Origin: Anaspis maculata
Taxonomy: Eukaryota; Arthropoda; Insecta; Coleoptera; Scraptiidae
Length of the DNA: 64,000 nt
NCBI GenBank assembly: GCA_949128115.1
Contig: OX421961.1
Location: 123,817,050 to 123,881,049 of the forward strand
Direction: 5' to 3'
The notes under the pieces were generated by a model that was given only the letters and a program-made list of their open reading frames with translations, was not told the DNA's origin and made no database searches. A program made the position numbers and the translations under genes. Positions 1 through 12,700 of the stretch are shown here, piece by piece. Every line of letters begins with the position of its first letter. Position 1 is the first letter of the stretch.

Positions 1-1103
1 CTATAACTATTGCACCACATAAAACGGCGCAACATACGTGATTACAGATTAAAAAGTACTAATATCGTGAAGTTATCAGGCTGCTGTACTTTGTGATTAA
101 AGTTCGTAATAATCCACCTGCACAACTACATATTACTTTGTTCTATCTTATTTCTTGGAGTGGATATAATGTAAAAACGGCAGTAATCATAATCATGAAC
201 GGCGCGCTAATTAGAATTAATAAAATTATCCATGGAAAATTCTGAATTGCACTTGCCGGAAAATGCAATAGTATATACGGAAAAAAATCCAGATATTATT
301 TTATATACACTTCCTTCGGGCTGGAAAATCTACGGTCGGTGCCTTTAACAATGGCTTGGCTTCATTTTCTAAAACCTCTCAGATTATGTTTTCCAACGAG
401 AAACGATAATTACCGCTTTCTGCGAAAGTATATTTATCAAACAGTTCGTTAACACCAAACGCACAAGTAGCAGAACCATAAACTGATTTAGAATTTTAAT
501 TAATAAGCACACCAGATAAAGCCTACACAAGAAGAGTAGGAGACAATCGTCCACGAGAACGTGTGTTGTGTGTGTGTGTCGTCGTCAAGAGTCTTGCTCA
601 GCCCAATAAAGACGAATGTTTATTGTCCGCAAGGCGCGTACAAAATATGCAAAGTGTTGGAAAGGATCCGTTTTACAAATTAGTCTGTGAGAGGTTCTAT
701 TTCAAGTGTTTACTGCATCCGATGTGTGGTGTGGTGGTTTTTATAGGTGCACGCGCGCACCAAGTCTGCGTGTGCGGATTTTGCCAATATGCTAAGCCTA
801 AGAGCCTTTTTAAATAGATGTTTTCAGCGTATTCGCCACCGTAAAACATACGAGGCAGAAGATTTAAAAACAATCACCAGCAACAGTTGCAGGTGGAATC
901 CGCCAATTATCGTCTTCAGAATTCTGACTTTCGGCTTGCAGCATCGATAAGAATTGGAAGTGAGATTTGCTCGGAAATTTGCAGAAACAGAAATCTACCT
1001 CGCCATCAGTTGGCACTGGCGGTTCTAGCATTTTCGAACAGGGGGTACGGTTCACCGACCAGGCGCCCTCAAGGTAAGGGCTACAATCGAAATAAGCCCC
1101 ATG
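1..1103. other. Unassigned AT-rich sequence
   Basis: No coding region, RNA gene or terminal-repeat element is supported here. Short open frames occur on both strands but show no family motif. A CAGGGGGTACGG motif near 1039 recurs near 4129, so part of this stretch may be an eroded repeat. Confidence 0.5.
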
Positions 1104-1111
1104 CTTCTCTC

Positions 1112-1491
1112 CAGTGGCGTACCCAGATTTATGGACAAGGGGAGGGGGTCGAGGAGGTTTTGTGTATTTTTAAAAGATCGTCTCTGTACTGGACGGCCGC
1201 AGCCACTAAAAACTAGCGCCGCAGACGAAAATTTTTGGCCATAATATTGACAATAATAAACAGAAAAAAGGAGAGCCTCTCTAATTCATTTTGTTTTCTT
1301 CCCTTCGAGGCTCAGGCAAAACTCAAAAGTGCAAAACTATTCAAAAAACATAACCTAAATTCTGTTTTTGAAACAGAATGGTACCTGTCAAGTAGGTATA
1401 ATCAATCAAATGATAATTCGCCAGGGGATATTAGTTGAAGCCTTAAGGGGGGATTTATACCCTTCATCCCTCCCCCGTGGGTACGCCCCTG
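1112..1491. mobile_element. hAT-like MITE, 380 bp
   Basis: The ends are imperfect inverted repeats: CAGTGGCGTACCC on the left and GGGTACGCCCCTG on the right, with one mismatch over 13 bp. The flanks are an 8-bp near-duplication, CTTCTCTC at 1104-1111 and CTTCTCTT at 1492-1499. An 8-bp duplication and a CAG...CTG terminus are typical of the hAT superfamily. No transposase is encoded, so the element is non-autonomous. The one-base difference in the duplication suggests moderate age or chance mutation. Confidence 0.75.
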
Positions 1492-1574
1492 CTTCTCTTT
1501 ATGACTTTACTCGAACTCCCTATATGTAGTTGATTCATAAGCGGTTTTCAAAGAAAAACGATCATGACAACAAC

Positions 1575-1616
1575 TTGTATTGTATTGTATTGTATTGTAT
1601 TGTATTGTATTGTATT
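1575..1616. repeat. (TGTAT)n microsatellite, LINE 3' tail
   Basis: About eight pentanucleotide units lie immediately beyond the 3' end of the minus-strand LINE at 1698-2648. Several non-LTR clades end in a short tandem tail rather than poly(A), so this is read as the tail of that element rather than an independent microsatellite. Confidence 0.75.
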
Positions 1617-1697
1617 ATTTATTTCATGTTAACAACTACATTTTGTAATTTTACATTCGTCAAGAATAAGGTAGATTATACATTATATACATTGGTT

Positions 1698-2648
1698 TCA
1701 CAATGAAGAACAAAAATCGTAGTACTCCTCAAATGAGTAGAAGGCCCGCTCAATCAATATAGTTCTGATACATTTTGAAAATTCGCGACTTGATAAACTT
1801 TTTATATCTGATGGTAGAACATTGAAGAATTGAATGCAGTAGTACCTCCAGCTATTCTTCGTTTTGTTTACTCTTTGAAATTCAGGTCTGAAAAAGTCTC
1901 TGTGTCTGGTGTTGTAACTGTGTTCATGAGTGTTGTAGCAAGATATGTTGTTTTTCATAAACATAAGGCAATTGAATATGTACAAAGATGGTAAGGTCAT
2001 GATTTGCAATCGTTTGAACTGTTCTCTACAATCATCTCTAAACCCCATAGAAGTCATGGTTCTAATGCATCTACGCTGGTGTGAAAACAGCTTTTTTGAA
2101 TGCGGAGAATGTCCCCATGCTAGGATCTGAAACGAGAGGGTGCTATGTATAAATGCAAAGTACGCCGTTTTCAAAGTATGAAGAGAGACCATGTCTCTCA
2201 GACTTCTAATGAGATAAATGTTTTTGGAAAGTTTTTTTGAAGTTGCATTGACATGGTCCTCCCAGGACATCACCGGATCTAATATGGTACCGAGGAGCTT
2301 CAAAGGCTCATTTGTGGTTGTTGCTTGTCTTAAGGAAAAGTGCATCACTTGCTTTTTGTCTTCATTTGTGCTAAGTTTGTTTGACAGAAACCAATTGTTG
2401 ATACTTATGAGACTTTCATCAGCTTGTTTCTTCAAGTGTTCCATATTATCGTGCGTACACACGAAGGAGGTGTCATCTGCAAAAATTGCAAACGTCACAT
2501 TTAGATCCTTTGAGCACTGAGATAGATCATTTACATAAATGAGAAAGAGGATTGGGCCCAGCACAGTTCCCTGTGGTACCCCATGCGTTGTACTCGCATC
2601 AGCAGATCGGCAACCACCGTAGTGGACAAATTGTGTTCGGTCAGTCAA
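1698..2648 (-). CDS. 5'-truncated LINE reverse transcriptase, C-terminal part
   Basis: This encodes the second half of a non-LTR retrotransposon reverse transcriptase, the enzyme for target-primed reverse transcription. Visible motifs are GVPQGTVLGPILFLIYVND (about residues 23-41) and the catalytic FADDTS (about 56-61). The thumb and C-terminal region follow, ending YNTRHR...LPSDIKSLS, a layout seen in CR1/L2/Jockey-type elements. The frame stays open upstream of the first Met to about 2717 and shows RT-like SLELIASYLTDR there, so the Met is not a real start. The endonuclease, first ORF and the RT fingers are missing, consistent with 5' truncation on insertion. The reading frame has no internal stop, so the copy is fairly young. 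The clade cannot be fixed by eye. Confidence 0.88.
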   Translation of the reverse strand: MTDRTQFVHYGGCRSADASTTHGVPQGTVLGPILFLIYVNDLSQCSKDLNVTFAIFADDTSFVCTHDNMEHLKKQADESLISINNWFLSNKLSTNEDKKQVMHFSLRQATTTNEPLKLLGTILDPVMSWEDHVNATSKKLSKNIYLIRSLRDMVSLHTLKTAYFAFIHSTLSFQILAWGHSPHSKKLFSHQRRCIRTMTSMGFRDDCREQFKRLQIMTLPSLYIFNCLMFMKNNISCYNTHEHSYNTRHRDFFRPEFQRVNKTKNSWRYYCIQFFNVLPSDIKSLSSREFSKCIRTILIERAFYSFEEYYDFCSSL

Positions 2649-2936
2649 ATATGAAGCTATCAGTTCCAGGCTCTTACAATTAAAACCTTGGTTTTGATAG
2701 GATAAATTGAACTCTTTTCTACGTATCTATTCTACAAAACTAAATTTACACCTATGTCTCTGCCTCTTCTGTGATCACCAACAGGGTATTTAGTCAGTCT
2801 TCAGTCATCGTAGACCAACTTTTGGTTCTGGCGGAGCCTGGAGGCTCTAGCCCTCAGCAGATTAGAAAATATGGTTTTTTTCTCATATCTTTCAGATTGG
2901 CGAATCAATTTTTCTGAAACTTGGCTCATAAGGAAC

Positions 2937-3602
2937 CAGGGTGCGAAGATTTGAATCAAGTTGATTTAAATCATGATTTAAATCGTGATTTAAATCAACC
3001 GATTTTTTTATTTTAATTATTTGATTTATATCACTTTATCGTATTTGATTTCCCGGTACAGTTTTATTTACGAAATACCGCCAAACTTCATCTCCTTTTT
3101 CCCGACATTTTTCCATTTTTCTCCGAGTGCTAAGCAAATATAAAATCTCGTATACCACCACAACCAGCCTACCACCCCACCCCTGACGAACGACGAACCA
3201 TACTAAGACGTAACGACACCTGTTGTTTTAACAAGTACCTATTGTGAATTATTTGCATATTGTTCAATATATTTAGTATGGGTAATGATTGGAATCATAC
3301 TGAGTTCCCAAAGTTTCAGCTTTTCTGGTACAAACCGAGAGCTTCAAACTTTAAATATGTATAAAAAACAAAGAATCTGGACACCGGAAGAGTATCTATA
3401 TTTTTTGTACTGTATTTTAGCCTTAACTGACACAGATTTTTCAAATTGGCAAACAATTTGACAAACCGGAAAAATCTGATCTGAATAAAAAACATCCAAT
3501 TTAAATCAAAAAAATTCGTTTTAAATCAAAAAAATCCTATTTGAATAAAAAAAATCGATTTTCTTGATTTTTTATTTAAATCATGATTTTTTTTGCACCC
3601 TG
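2937..3602. mobile_element. Non-autonomous hAT-like element, 666 bp
   Basis: The termini CAGGGTGC and GCACCCTG are perfect inverted repeats, followed on both sides by subterminal clusters of TGATTTAAATCA-like motifs. The flanks are a perfect 8-bp duplication, TAAGGAAC, at 2929-2936 and 3603-3610. The interior has no transposase frame. CAG...CTG ends, an 8-bp duplication and short repeated subterminal motifs are hAT traits. The TTTAAATC-rich ends probably represent transposase-binding clusters; that is inference. Confidence 0.88.
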
Positions 3603-3610
3603 TAAGGAAC

Positions 3611-4218
3611 ACGGATTTACTTACTCATTGTTTGGTTGAATGCATTATTCTGGAATGTATCTTCTGAAGCAACCATTTCTTCTTTTTCCCGCGTAGTAGG
3701 TAATGAGTGATTTCCCGCCCTCTTACATAGTATGTAATGAATCAATTACCATAATGGTTTTGAGTAATAGTACATTACATACTGAGACGAAAAGAGGTTC
3801 ATTACAGATAAGAGCCAAGGTAGCTGTAGAGCGCGCCGCGGGCCAATGGTTCGTAATGGTTTATTTCCCAACATTTTCAAAAGTCACTGATGAATAATGA
3901 TTATGGTGGTTGTGAGTAGAAGTTCTTTCCACCTTCATAGATGTTATGAGAATAGTTCCAAGATTTTATCGCGCGACGCCCAAATCAAATTTCCACAGGT
4001 AACATAATCAATTTCATTGACGAGTTTTTATCACCTTAATTATTTTTTACAAAGAGTAATCCATCGGTACTACTTGTGGATTTTTTTTCAAAATTATGAG
4101 CTTGACGTTTGGCGCCCCTGATTTGCAACAGGGGGTACGGCCGTACCGTCGTACCCCCCGTGGAGCCACCAGTGTCAGTTGGAAAGCAATACGCTCATTA
4201 GTGATGACGTGGGTTGCT
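3611..4218. other. Unassigned sequence between two elements
   Basis: No gene is seen. A short palindrome of GGGGGTACGG and its complement lies at about 4130-4160 and may be a remnant of another CAGGGGGTAC-type repeat. Confidence 0.4.
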
Positions 4219-4234
4219 GTAAGTCACGGTCGGG

Positions 4235-4680
4235 TAACAGAATATCCCAGCCAAAAATATCCCGTCACAAATATCCCGGCAATAATATCCCAACCAAAAA
4301 TGTCCCCGCGACAAAATATCCCATGACAAAAATATCCCCGCCAGTAATATCCTGGCCAAAAATATCCCTGCGATAAAATCTCCCATGCCAAAAATACCCC
4401 CGCCAAAAAGACCTCATCCAAAAATATCCTCGCGACAAAATTTCACAATCTTAAAATATCGCAAGGAGGTTACAGCTCTTCAGCCACCGGATCTAGGGAA
4501 AAACGCCCCCTGCAAAACGTCCCCAGAAAAAATGTCCCCCGCAATACGTCCCGTGGAAATTACGTCTCCGGGAAAGAGCGTTCCAAGGAAAAGACCTCCC
4601 AGGCAGAATAAATGACCAGGAAAATACGTCCTCGGGAAAAAACGTCCCCCGGAAGAGACGTCCCTGGAAAAATACGTCTC
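4235..4680. repeat. ATATCCC / ACGTCCCC minisatellite
   Basis: Two blocks are visible: roughly fourteen units on the theme AAAATATCCCNGCC (4235-4440), then units on the theme GGAAAAACGTCCCC (about 4490-4680). They form the left end of the foldback-like element. Frames read through this repeat on the minus strand give artificial repetitive peptides. Confidence 0.85.
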
Positions 4681-4736
4681 CCTTCTGGATTACTCTGAAT
4701 ATTCACTCTGATGAGCTTCTTTGTGTCGGCATATTA

Positions 4737-4909
4737 CAGTGGCGTAACTAGAAGTGTCTAATGGGAGGGGTCACGACTGAAAAATATGCGGATATGCGAG
4801 CAAAACGAATAGCAAAGCGTCGCATTTGAATTTTTTTCAGGGAATTCGATGGCCACTTGGGGGGGGGGGGGAGTTTGACCCCGAAACCCCCCCTCTAGTT
4901 ACGCCACTG
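4737..4909. mobile_element. hAT-like MITE, 173 bp (CAGTGGCGTAACTAGA family)
   Basis: The termini CAGTGGCGTAACTAGA and TCTAGTTACGCCACTG are perfect 16-bp inverted repeats. The flanks are a perfect 8-bp duplication, GCATATTA, at 4729-4736 and 4910-4917. A 14-base G run lies inside. The copy at 61539-61704 is the same family in the opposite orientation. It is non-coding and sits inside the foldback-like element. Confidence 0.93.
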
Positions 4910-4959
4910 GCATATTACTTCCAAAGATCCAGTGGAGACTGTCTCTTGTGTCCTTCATG

Positions 4960-6600
4960 TGTGTGCTCAGCAGGGCTTCAAACGATATCAAAGACACAAG
5001 GGGGCCCAGTGAAGCTTCATAGCTTGACATAACATGAAGGCAAAAGGGGGGCTTGTTGGTACTCTGAAAGCCAATAAAAGGCTAAGTGAGCCAATCAGAA
5101 CTCTATACACACTTGAGGATACAAGGGGGCCCGATAGAGCTCCGAGTATCACATCAAGGCACAAGGTGCTTACCGCGGTGCTTACTCATGCTCCGGAAGT
5201 CTCGGAAAGATGCAAGAGCAGCAGGGCTTCAAAAACCGTTGAAGAGACACGGGGACCAAATGGAGCAACGTGTAACACAAGAAGGCAGAAGGGAGCTTAC
5301 TGGAACTCTGAGAGTCTCGAAAAAGCACAAGGGGGCTAATAAGAGCTCCAAACTACATTTGCGTACACATGGAGGCCCAATAGGGCTCCGTATGTCTCAT
5401 GGAAGCACAAGGGATTTACACTAGGATTTCGAAGCCTAGGGGCTTACTGGAACTCTGAAAGCCACTATTAAGACATAGGGGGGCACATTAGGGCTCCAAA
5501 CGACACATGAGGACACAAGGGAGATCCGAATGCTACGGAAAAATGCAAAGCAGTGAGGCTTCAAACGATACTGGAGACACAAGGAGGTCCAATGGAGGTT
5601 TACATGACAATAAAGAGAAAAGGGGGCTTGCTGGCACTCTGGAAGCCAACAAAAACATGAGTAGGTCAATTAGGCCCCATCTCGACTCTGTACTACACCT
5701 GGGGACACAAGGGCGCCCGATAGGGCTTCGAATATCCCATCAAGGCGCAGGGCGCTTACTTAAGCTCCGAAAGTCCCGGAAAGATGTAAGGGGGCTCGGC
5801 AGGGCTTCAAAAGACATTGAAGAAATAATGGGACCCATCAATGGAGCTCTGGACAACAAGTGGGCAACACGGGGCTTACTGGAATTCTGATAGCTATGAA
5901 AATACATAAGAAGACTAACTGGGGTTCCAAACTACACTTCAGACACAACGGGCCCGATATAGCTCCGAAAGCCATAGAAAAACTATAAAGGAGGCCCAAA
6001 GAAGCTATATAATTTAAGAAGACAAAGGGGGTTTACTGGAATTTTGTTAGCTATGAAAAAACATAATGGAGCTCATCGGGGCTCCAAATTATACTTGAAA
6101 ATACAAGGGGACCCAATTTGGGGCCGAATATCATATGAAGGCACAAGGGGCTTACTGGTACTCGGAAAAGTGAAAAAAGGCTCAACAGAGATTCGAACGG
6201 TATTGAAGACACAAGGGGGCCCAATGGAGCTCTTGATAACACAATACTGCAAAATGAGCCTCACTGGAAGTCTGAACGCTATGAAAAATATAAGGGACTC
6301 ATAGCACTTGGGTAGTATTAATAAAAAAATAAGCATAAGCATTTGCTTGGATTTCATAGGCGTTGCCAGGGAAAGTTTTCTTAGCAACTCTTCAAAAATC
6401 TAAGCAAATGCTTATGCTTATTTTTCATCAATACTACCCAAGGTCTCAAAAATTAAATGAGAGAAATGAGGGGTCCGATAAGGGACAAATATTACATGAA
6501 GGTGAAAAGGGGCTTACTCTTACTAGTGCTCCTGAAGTTCGCTGTACTAGCAGAAATGTTCGGGATACTTATGCCCGTTTTGAGCCCTGATAAGCTTTTT
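4960..6600. repeat. Degenerate AAGGGGGC tandem array (locus 1 core)
   Basis: Units of roughly 45-50 bp repeat the theme GACACAAGGGGGCCCAATAG, then GAGCTCCGAATATCAC or GGAACTCTGAAAGCCATG. The units are diverged from each other. The same theme fills 36780-38060. Open frames of 60-130 codons within it are by-products of the repeat and have no family motifs. Confidence 0.8.
6307..6442. mobile_element. Hairpin MITE, 136 bp
   Basis: The left arm from CTTGGGTAGTATT and the right arm ending AATACTACCCAAG form an inverted repeat of about 45 bp. It includes AATAAGCATAAGCATTTGCTT and its complement. The spacer is about 40 bp. It interrupts the AAGGGGGC array. No clear target duplication could be defined, so the superfamily is open. 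Confidence 0.65.
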
Positions 6601-6781
6601 TGTCTCTTTCTTCATATTCAGTTTGTAAATGATAATATATCATCTATGTTTTCACCCAAAACATCATTGGAGAGGATATATTATTGATGGGGATATTTTT
6701 GGCCAGAGTTATTTTTGGCTGGGATATTTGTGGTGGGATATTTTTGGCTTGGATATTTTGTCGCCGCATCGTAAGGCACGG

Positions 6782-9700
6782 CGCCGTTGCCATGGCAACC
6801 TATGGATACAAAATGGCTACCCGAAATGGCAGTTGACGTTGATCTTACAAGCGTCAAAAATCGTCAACAATGAACGGACGCTGTTATGGACTGTTATGGA
6901 GGTTTTCGGAGAACTTCGACCTCGAAGACTATAAAAATTGTTATGTCTAAACTTTGGTACTATTACCGGAAGTTTGCGATTAAGAATTACGTCCAAAGGC
7001 CCACCGAAATATGGGAAATAGAGCTTGACCGTCAGTTCCACAAAAAAGATGATCAGCGATCAAGGCTGATTGCAGATTAACTGCACTTTTTTCTACAAAA
7101 TGCTGGGCGATTAACCACAAAAAATGCCTGAAATCTGTACTAGACCCATCATTTTTTCATTATTGACAAATAAACCAGCATTTTCATTGATCAGTAAGCT
7201 ACAAATTGGCAAACAAAAATCGCGAATCAACTGATCTCAAATTATCTTTTTTGTGGAACCCAGGGTGAGACGTACAACATTGAAAAACCAACAGTAGGTA
7301 TATTTCTTCAAAACTCTACAGTAGACAGCAGAGAGGATGTACATTCTCTGCTGTTTTCAGAAGTTTTCAAAATATCTAAATACCTCACAGGTTTGTGGAC
7401 ATGATCCCGCATTACAGGATAAAATAATATAATATTTATATATACCAGTGATCAAAATACCAATACCAATACATTGTGCTCAGTTGAATTTTTGAGATAA
7501 TGTCGAATCACTCTTCAATCAGTTTAAATGATTAATTAGTCACCCCCTCCCCGTAGTTCTTCTCTATAGACTTTTTAACAATGCAGTCACTCCTTGCAAT
7601 GCGATAGTTCTTCGTCAAAAATTATGTACAAACCAAAGAGCCTCATGACTCATGGGTCATCAAGTTTTGTTCAAAGTTGAAGGTAAATGGATTCACCTCA
7701 TCAAAAGAGATGCCACCCAAAATGTGTCTCCTTTGAATAATTATTACAAACTGTAAACTGTTCAAAGGATTTTTCCAATGGATTTACAACTTGGCGTCTA
7801 TATTCTACATTATACATATATCCTTCTTTTTTTTGGGAAACTATTGCCTGTTCTTGTTATTGCTTTCTTGTCATTTTGGCGTAATTTGGAAAGATTTTCT
7901 GTGGCACGAAGGAGCGCATTACGAGTTTATAGTAAGTAGGAGCCGAGATGGAGTGGGAACCATCACTTCCAACCATGGTTCCAACTCTTACTTCCGAGTT
8001 TTAGCCCCTTTATTGGCTCTCTTATCCTAATAAACCAACAGATTCTTTTATGGAACCAGCAACTAGGAAAGCATTTCTCAAGGTCTGAAGACCATAATTA
8101 TATTCGTTTTGTCAAAAGCTCAAAAAGGCCCTCCCTCTTGTGTTAGAAAGTCAACTAGTGCAGCTTCCAAGCAGATATTTTGAAGCCATGAAAGTTAACA
8201 ATAATTATTTTTGTCGAATTTCGTTCCTTAACCACGGCTAGAAATGAAGAACTGGCATGACACTCTAGAATGATAATAATTGTGACAAGACCAAATTCAC
8301 AGATTCCTGAACTTGCCTGAGCTATGCATGAGAGTTGATATCTTAAAAAATTGAGCTTTCGAGTACGAGAACAGAACTTTTCATGGGTTTACAAATTACG
8401 AATGGATAATTATTGTAGACTTTCAAAAACGTACGCTACCTTGATTTTGAACCGCTCATTAAAAACTTCTGGTGGAGCCCGCAGTTACAGCCAGTTCCAC
8501 CAAAGTCTTATGAGCGAATTAACTTTATCGGACTTGAAGTAACTTAGCAACTGGCCACGCTATTGGCTGTTGTATAGCAACTATGAGCGTGATAAAGGTA
8601 ATCCGTGCATGAAACTTTGGTGAGACCGGCTGTTTGTCTAAATAGTATATCACAGTGACGAATTACAGTACCTACAACAGGTAATCGCGAAATGTTTGGT
8701 GAGATTGTGACAAACCCAGTTTTTGAACTGAATTACTTACATCTGCTTGTAATCCGAGAAGACATTTTGCTCTTAAAACTTGTGGGAACTTTTTTGGAAG
8801 CTTTTAGAGCAAGTAGTCTCCTCAGATCACATATAGGAAATGTGAGTCTTTTCGATTTACAAATTGGTATTTCACAATAGTACCATACATCTCGATAAAA
8901 AGGGCTGTAGAAGGGCAAATAAGAGGTAGAACTCGGAAGATGAAAAGCCAGTGGTGACCAAGGACTCCCTGAGGTTCAGTTAATGCCTATGTTCTACTAT
9001 AATAATGGTTTTTGATCCCGCTAAATGCTCAGAAAAACCAAAAAGACAACGCTGTATGACGACTGCGTCTTTTCAGATAAAAAGAACAGGCATTAAAAAT
9101 GTTTTAAGGCTGAACTTCAAAAAAAAATTCCCTCTTACGTACGGTTCAATTGCTGTCAGTGATTCGAAAGAAAAACTGAAGAAGACTGGTATCTGAAATT
9201 GTGTTGTCTACATGGTCGAATAGGTATTTTTGTTTATTGTTGGGTGAAAATGTTTCTGAAAAATTTGTACTTGAAAAAAATAGCAACTGAACTGGCTTAT
9301 TCATATTTTGAAATACCAGTTTCGTATGTGCATTTGTAGCGCCGAACCCGCAGAAGAAAAATTGAATTTTATCTCCATCTCTTCCTCACTCATGGTATGT
9401 CACGGTCTCTTCTTCACTGTGAATCGTCAATCTCAAATCGTTTGCGCTCGCGTGACCTTTCATGATTGTTATATCCTTATGTCTCAAACTTGTAGACATC
9501 TTTGATTGTCACGCTACTCTTTTTGAATTATTTGTACGAATGAGTGACGATTCAAGCTGCAAATTCCATAAATCTTGGACGCCATCATGAATTGCGAAGT
9601 TCTTGGCATAGCACTGAAATTTTAACACACATTTCCATCGTCTGCAAAGTCAAAATGCTAGAGAAATTCTCAATAGTTAATTTAGAAACATTTTTCACGT

Positions 9701-12700
9701 GATGTGGACATTTTGAAAGTCATCTTGAATTTCAGGCTTCTGGTTGTGGTTCTGCTAGCAGCAACTTTCGTATATTCAGCAAGGTCTGAATAACCGAAAA
9801 AGATCTTGTGTACTAGACTGAAGACCGTAAAAGAATAAATAATTGAAAAAGCTTCAGAGTGATGAGGATTCTCTACCGATGCCTTCCATTCTTGTATATT
9901 TCTTGATATTCGTTTCCCGAACCTGTCTCACCTGTTCTGCACACATCATACTCTTTCACAATGTTCCATCACTCCCACCATCGTTGTCTTAAATTTCCTC
10001 TTGTCTTCGTTCCCTCGACTCTTGCTTCTACAAACTTCTTCACCATTCTCCTGTACAGCTCAAAATTATACGTTATTTCCTGTAGCTTTCATCTTAATTT
10101 CCACTTATTGCTTTTGATTTGAATAAGGAATCCAAAGACGCGCGAAAAGCTCCATTATTTGTGGAAAAATGCGCGTAGTGGAATGCAATACCCTGTATGG
10201 TGTTTGCAAAAAGCACAGGATCCTTGTAATAGTCCAGCCAAGCTAACTTTCAGTCACCTAAATGGAATAAACTGCAACCCTCTCAAAAACTCATGATTTG
10301 GTGAAATTCTCTAGAAGAATTCTACAAATTGGAAAAAAAATTGCGCCACTGTGATCAGAAAACCTTCAAAATAATGTAACAATGTTGCCGTCCAAAAATT
10401 TTGAGAGAATTTTACCGCGCTCAGGGGGTTGTTCAGAGATGGATGAATTTATGATGAAGAAAAAAAGATCGACCTGTTTGAGCGTTTTCCAAAAAAGTGA
10501 AAAATCTTGAAAGAAATCTTCGCGCGGGCACCCGGTGTGAATTGCCTTATACTTTTCAAGATGTATATCTTTCCAACTTCCCCTTTTCCACTTCCTTTCC
10601 TACACTTTGTTAGTATTCTGATCTCATACATTTTTCTTTTCCCTGTTCATTTACAGTCGTACTTTTTTTGCTCCTCTTTTTATTGTTGCTTCAATTCGAA
10701 TGTCTCTTTCAGTTGCTTCCAATTTTTGATGCTCAGTATAACTAGACTGTCTCCATATGCCAAAATCTGAGTCGTTTTCATGTAAACTGTCTCTTATTTA
10801 TCAAGTTTGCTTTTTCCATAACCTTTTCCAGTACTTAATTGAATAATAATGTAGACAATGGGTCGATCTGCCTCTAGATCCCACGTAACGCAGAAGCGTA
10901 TACTTTTTTACTGCGTTTTTCTCGACTTTTTGACATGTTTCTTGCTACATTGCAGCCATTGCAGTGCGAATAATGGCCCTCGACGGTCAGCTGTTTCAGA
11001 CGTATTACTATAAACTGTCCCTTTCAAAAATTCCTACAGAAAAAAGTCCAAGCCTAAAGATCACGCGACCTCGGAAGCCAAATGATGCCAGATTTGGAGA
11101 ACAAAAACTTTGGAACATTTCTAGGGCAATCTCCATCGTGGCCATCGCTGTGTATGCGCGATGACACTGTCTTGTTGAAAGCCGTAATGAACCAAGCCTA
11201 TAAATCTTCTCTTTGTAGATTCCTTTTTCTTGCTCTAACCTTCCGCTTTGTAGGCCAAGTTCCTCAATGGGATGTAGAGCCACACTAGTATTATTATTAT
11301 TATGAATCTTCTAAATCATAGGTCAAAAACGTTCGAAATGATAGATAATGATAATGATAGGCTACTCTTCAGGATATTAACGTTACTTTCTGGACAGCCT
11401 GTCCATGAACCCTACTTTTTGTCTCCCCAAAAGTTATCATCCTTACAATCTTTTCAATTGAGGGGTCTAGAATAAAAAGCGACAATATCCAATTTTGGAA
11501 AATTTGAGTGATATACGTCAATTTTTTTTTTCTGAAAAAGACTGTCATTTTTGATAAGTACGTCTGTGGAAAATTGAAGGTAAAAGTTCACATACCTGCG
11601 TTTTACCGATGCTTTCTAAACGACGCGTAACGGGAATGCGTAACACATAACCCCCCGCATAGAAAAACTTTTATCGTCCAGGAATTCTCAAACACACATA
11701 TGTTTCGGTCTTTTGGCACACACATCACACACAAATGAAAACTATATGTGTTTATCACATGATGTGATGCAGTGTACACGCAGGTGGGATGTTTTGCAAC
11801 ACCTCCTGTTGGTGACATAATGAACCTGGACGTGAGCATTTAGCACATTTCGATGTTTACTTTTATCGATTTTGTACTTTTAATCGCTAATTGCCGTTCA
11901 GGTTACGTCACCTTATGTTCTTCAGGATAAATCGTCACTATACTGAGTACTAAGTGCTCCTTCGTGTCCCTTTTTTTGTTTCCACCTGTCTGAACTCTGA
12001 AGCTGTGCAAACGCTCTGTATTTTGAAATTGATGAACACATCAGAAAATTTCTTTCTTATCCCAAACTTTCTTGCAATATTTTAATATTTGTATTGGATA
12101 TTTTTTCTGTGACAAAGCTCAGTGGGACGTTGAAAACCCTGGCGGCAAAAGATGTGTCGTGTGTAACACTTGTATAAGCAACCTTGAAAATATTATTAGT
12201 ATTTACTACCTGACAATCCTATTATTATTTTTATTGATTGAATAAATTACTGATTATTATAACCGTACCTGCACCTAATAGAAATAAATTCGATTAGTTC
12301 TGTCCGACACTTGATAATGTGTTGTTTGTATGACGGCTGAAGTAACGTAACTCAACTAGTCGACTCCAATAATTATTATCGACACCAGTTTTGCAGGAGT
12401 CTACCGGAATTACCCTGTAATGAGTAGTTTGCATCAGCCCATAGGAAAACCGTCCTGTATGATTTTCAAGACAGTTGCCTAATTGATTGTTTTTGAAAAT
12501 ATGGTTAGGAGGATACTACTCATTGAGGGGCGTATAATTCGGATTAGAAAGGCGAGAATGCGACCGAGTATCGATTTTATAAGTCACTTACGTACATACC
12601 GCTTCCGCATGTTAGCACGTATGGGTCTGGTTTCTTTCAGACTGCAGGAGGAAATCGAGAGTAAAGATAGGTATACTTACTTCAAACAAACGAAAACAAA

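Larger units (their letters stand above)
4230..6770. mobile_element. Foldback/Mutator-like element with minisatellite ends (locus 1)
   Basis: The left end (4235-4440) is a minisatellite of about 15-bp units built on AAAATATCCC. It is followed by AAAACGTCCCC-type units to about 4680. The right end (about 6680-6760) is the inverse, GGGATATTTTTGGC units. The middle is a degenerate array of AAGGGGGC-containing units. The flanks are an 11-bp near-duplication, GTAAGTCACGG at 4219-4229 and GTAAGGCACGG at 6771-6781. A second element at 36505-38337 has the same plan. Long inverted ends made of tandem repeats, with 9-11-bp duplications, recall Foldback/MULE elements. No transposase is visible. A 173-bp MITE (4737-4909) and a hairpin repeat (6307-6442) are inserted inside. 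Confidence 0.6.

Noticed and set aside
4198..4421. Minus-strand hydrophobic repetitive peptide frames, similar ones at 36402-36881
   Set aside because: Products of reading the ATATCCC and ACGCCCC minisatellites; periodicity matches the DNA unit, not a protein family.
4960..6600. CRISPR-like appearance of the AAGGGGGC arrays (also 36780-38060)
   Set aside because: Units are diverged, have no constant repeat with unique spacers, and the context is eukaryotic.
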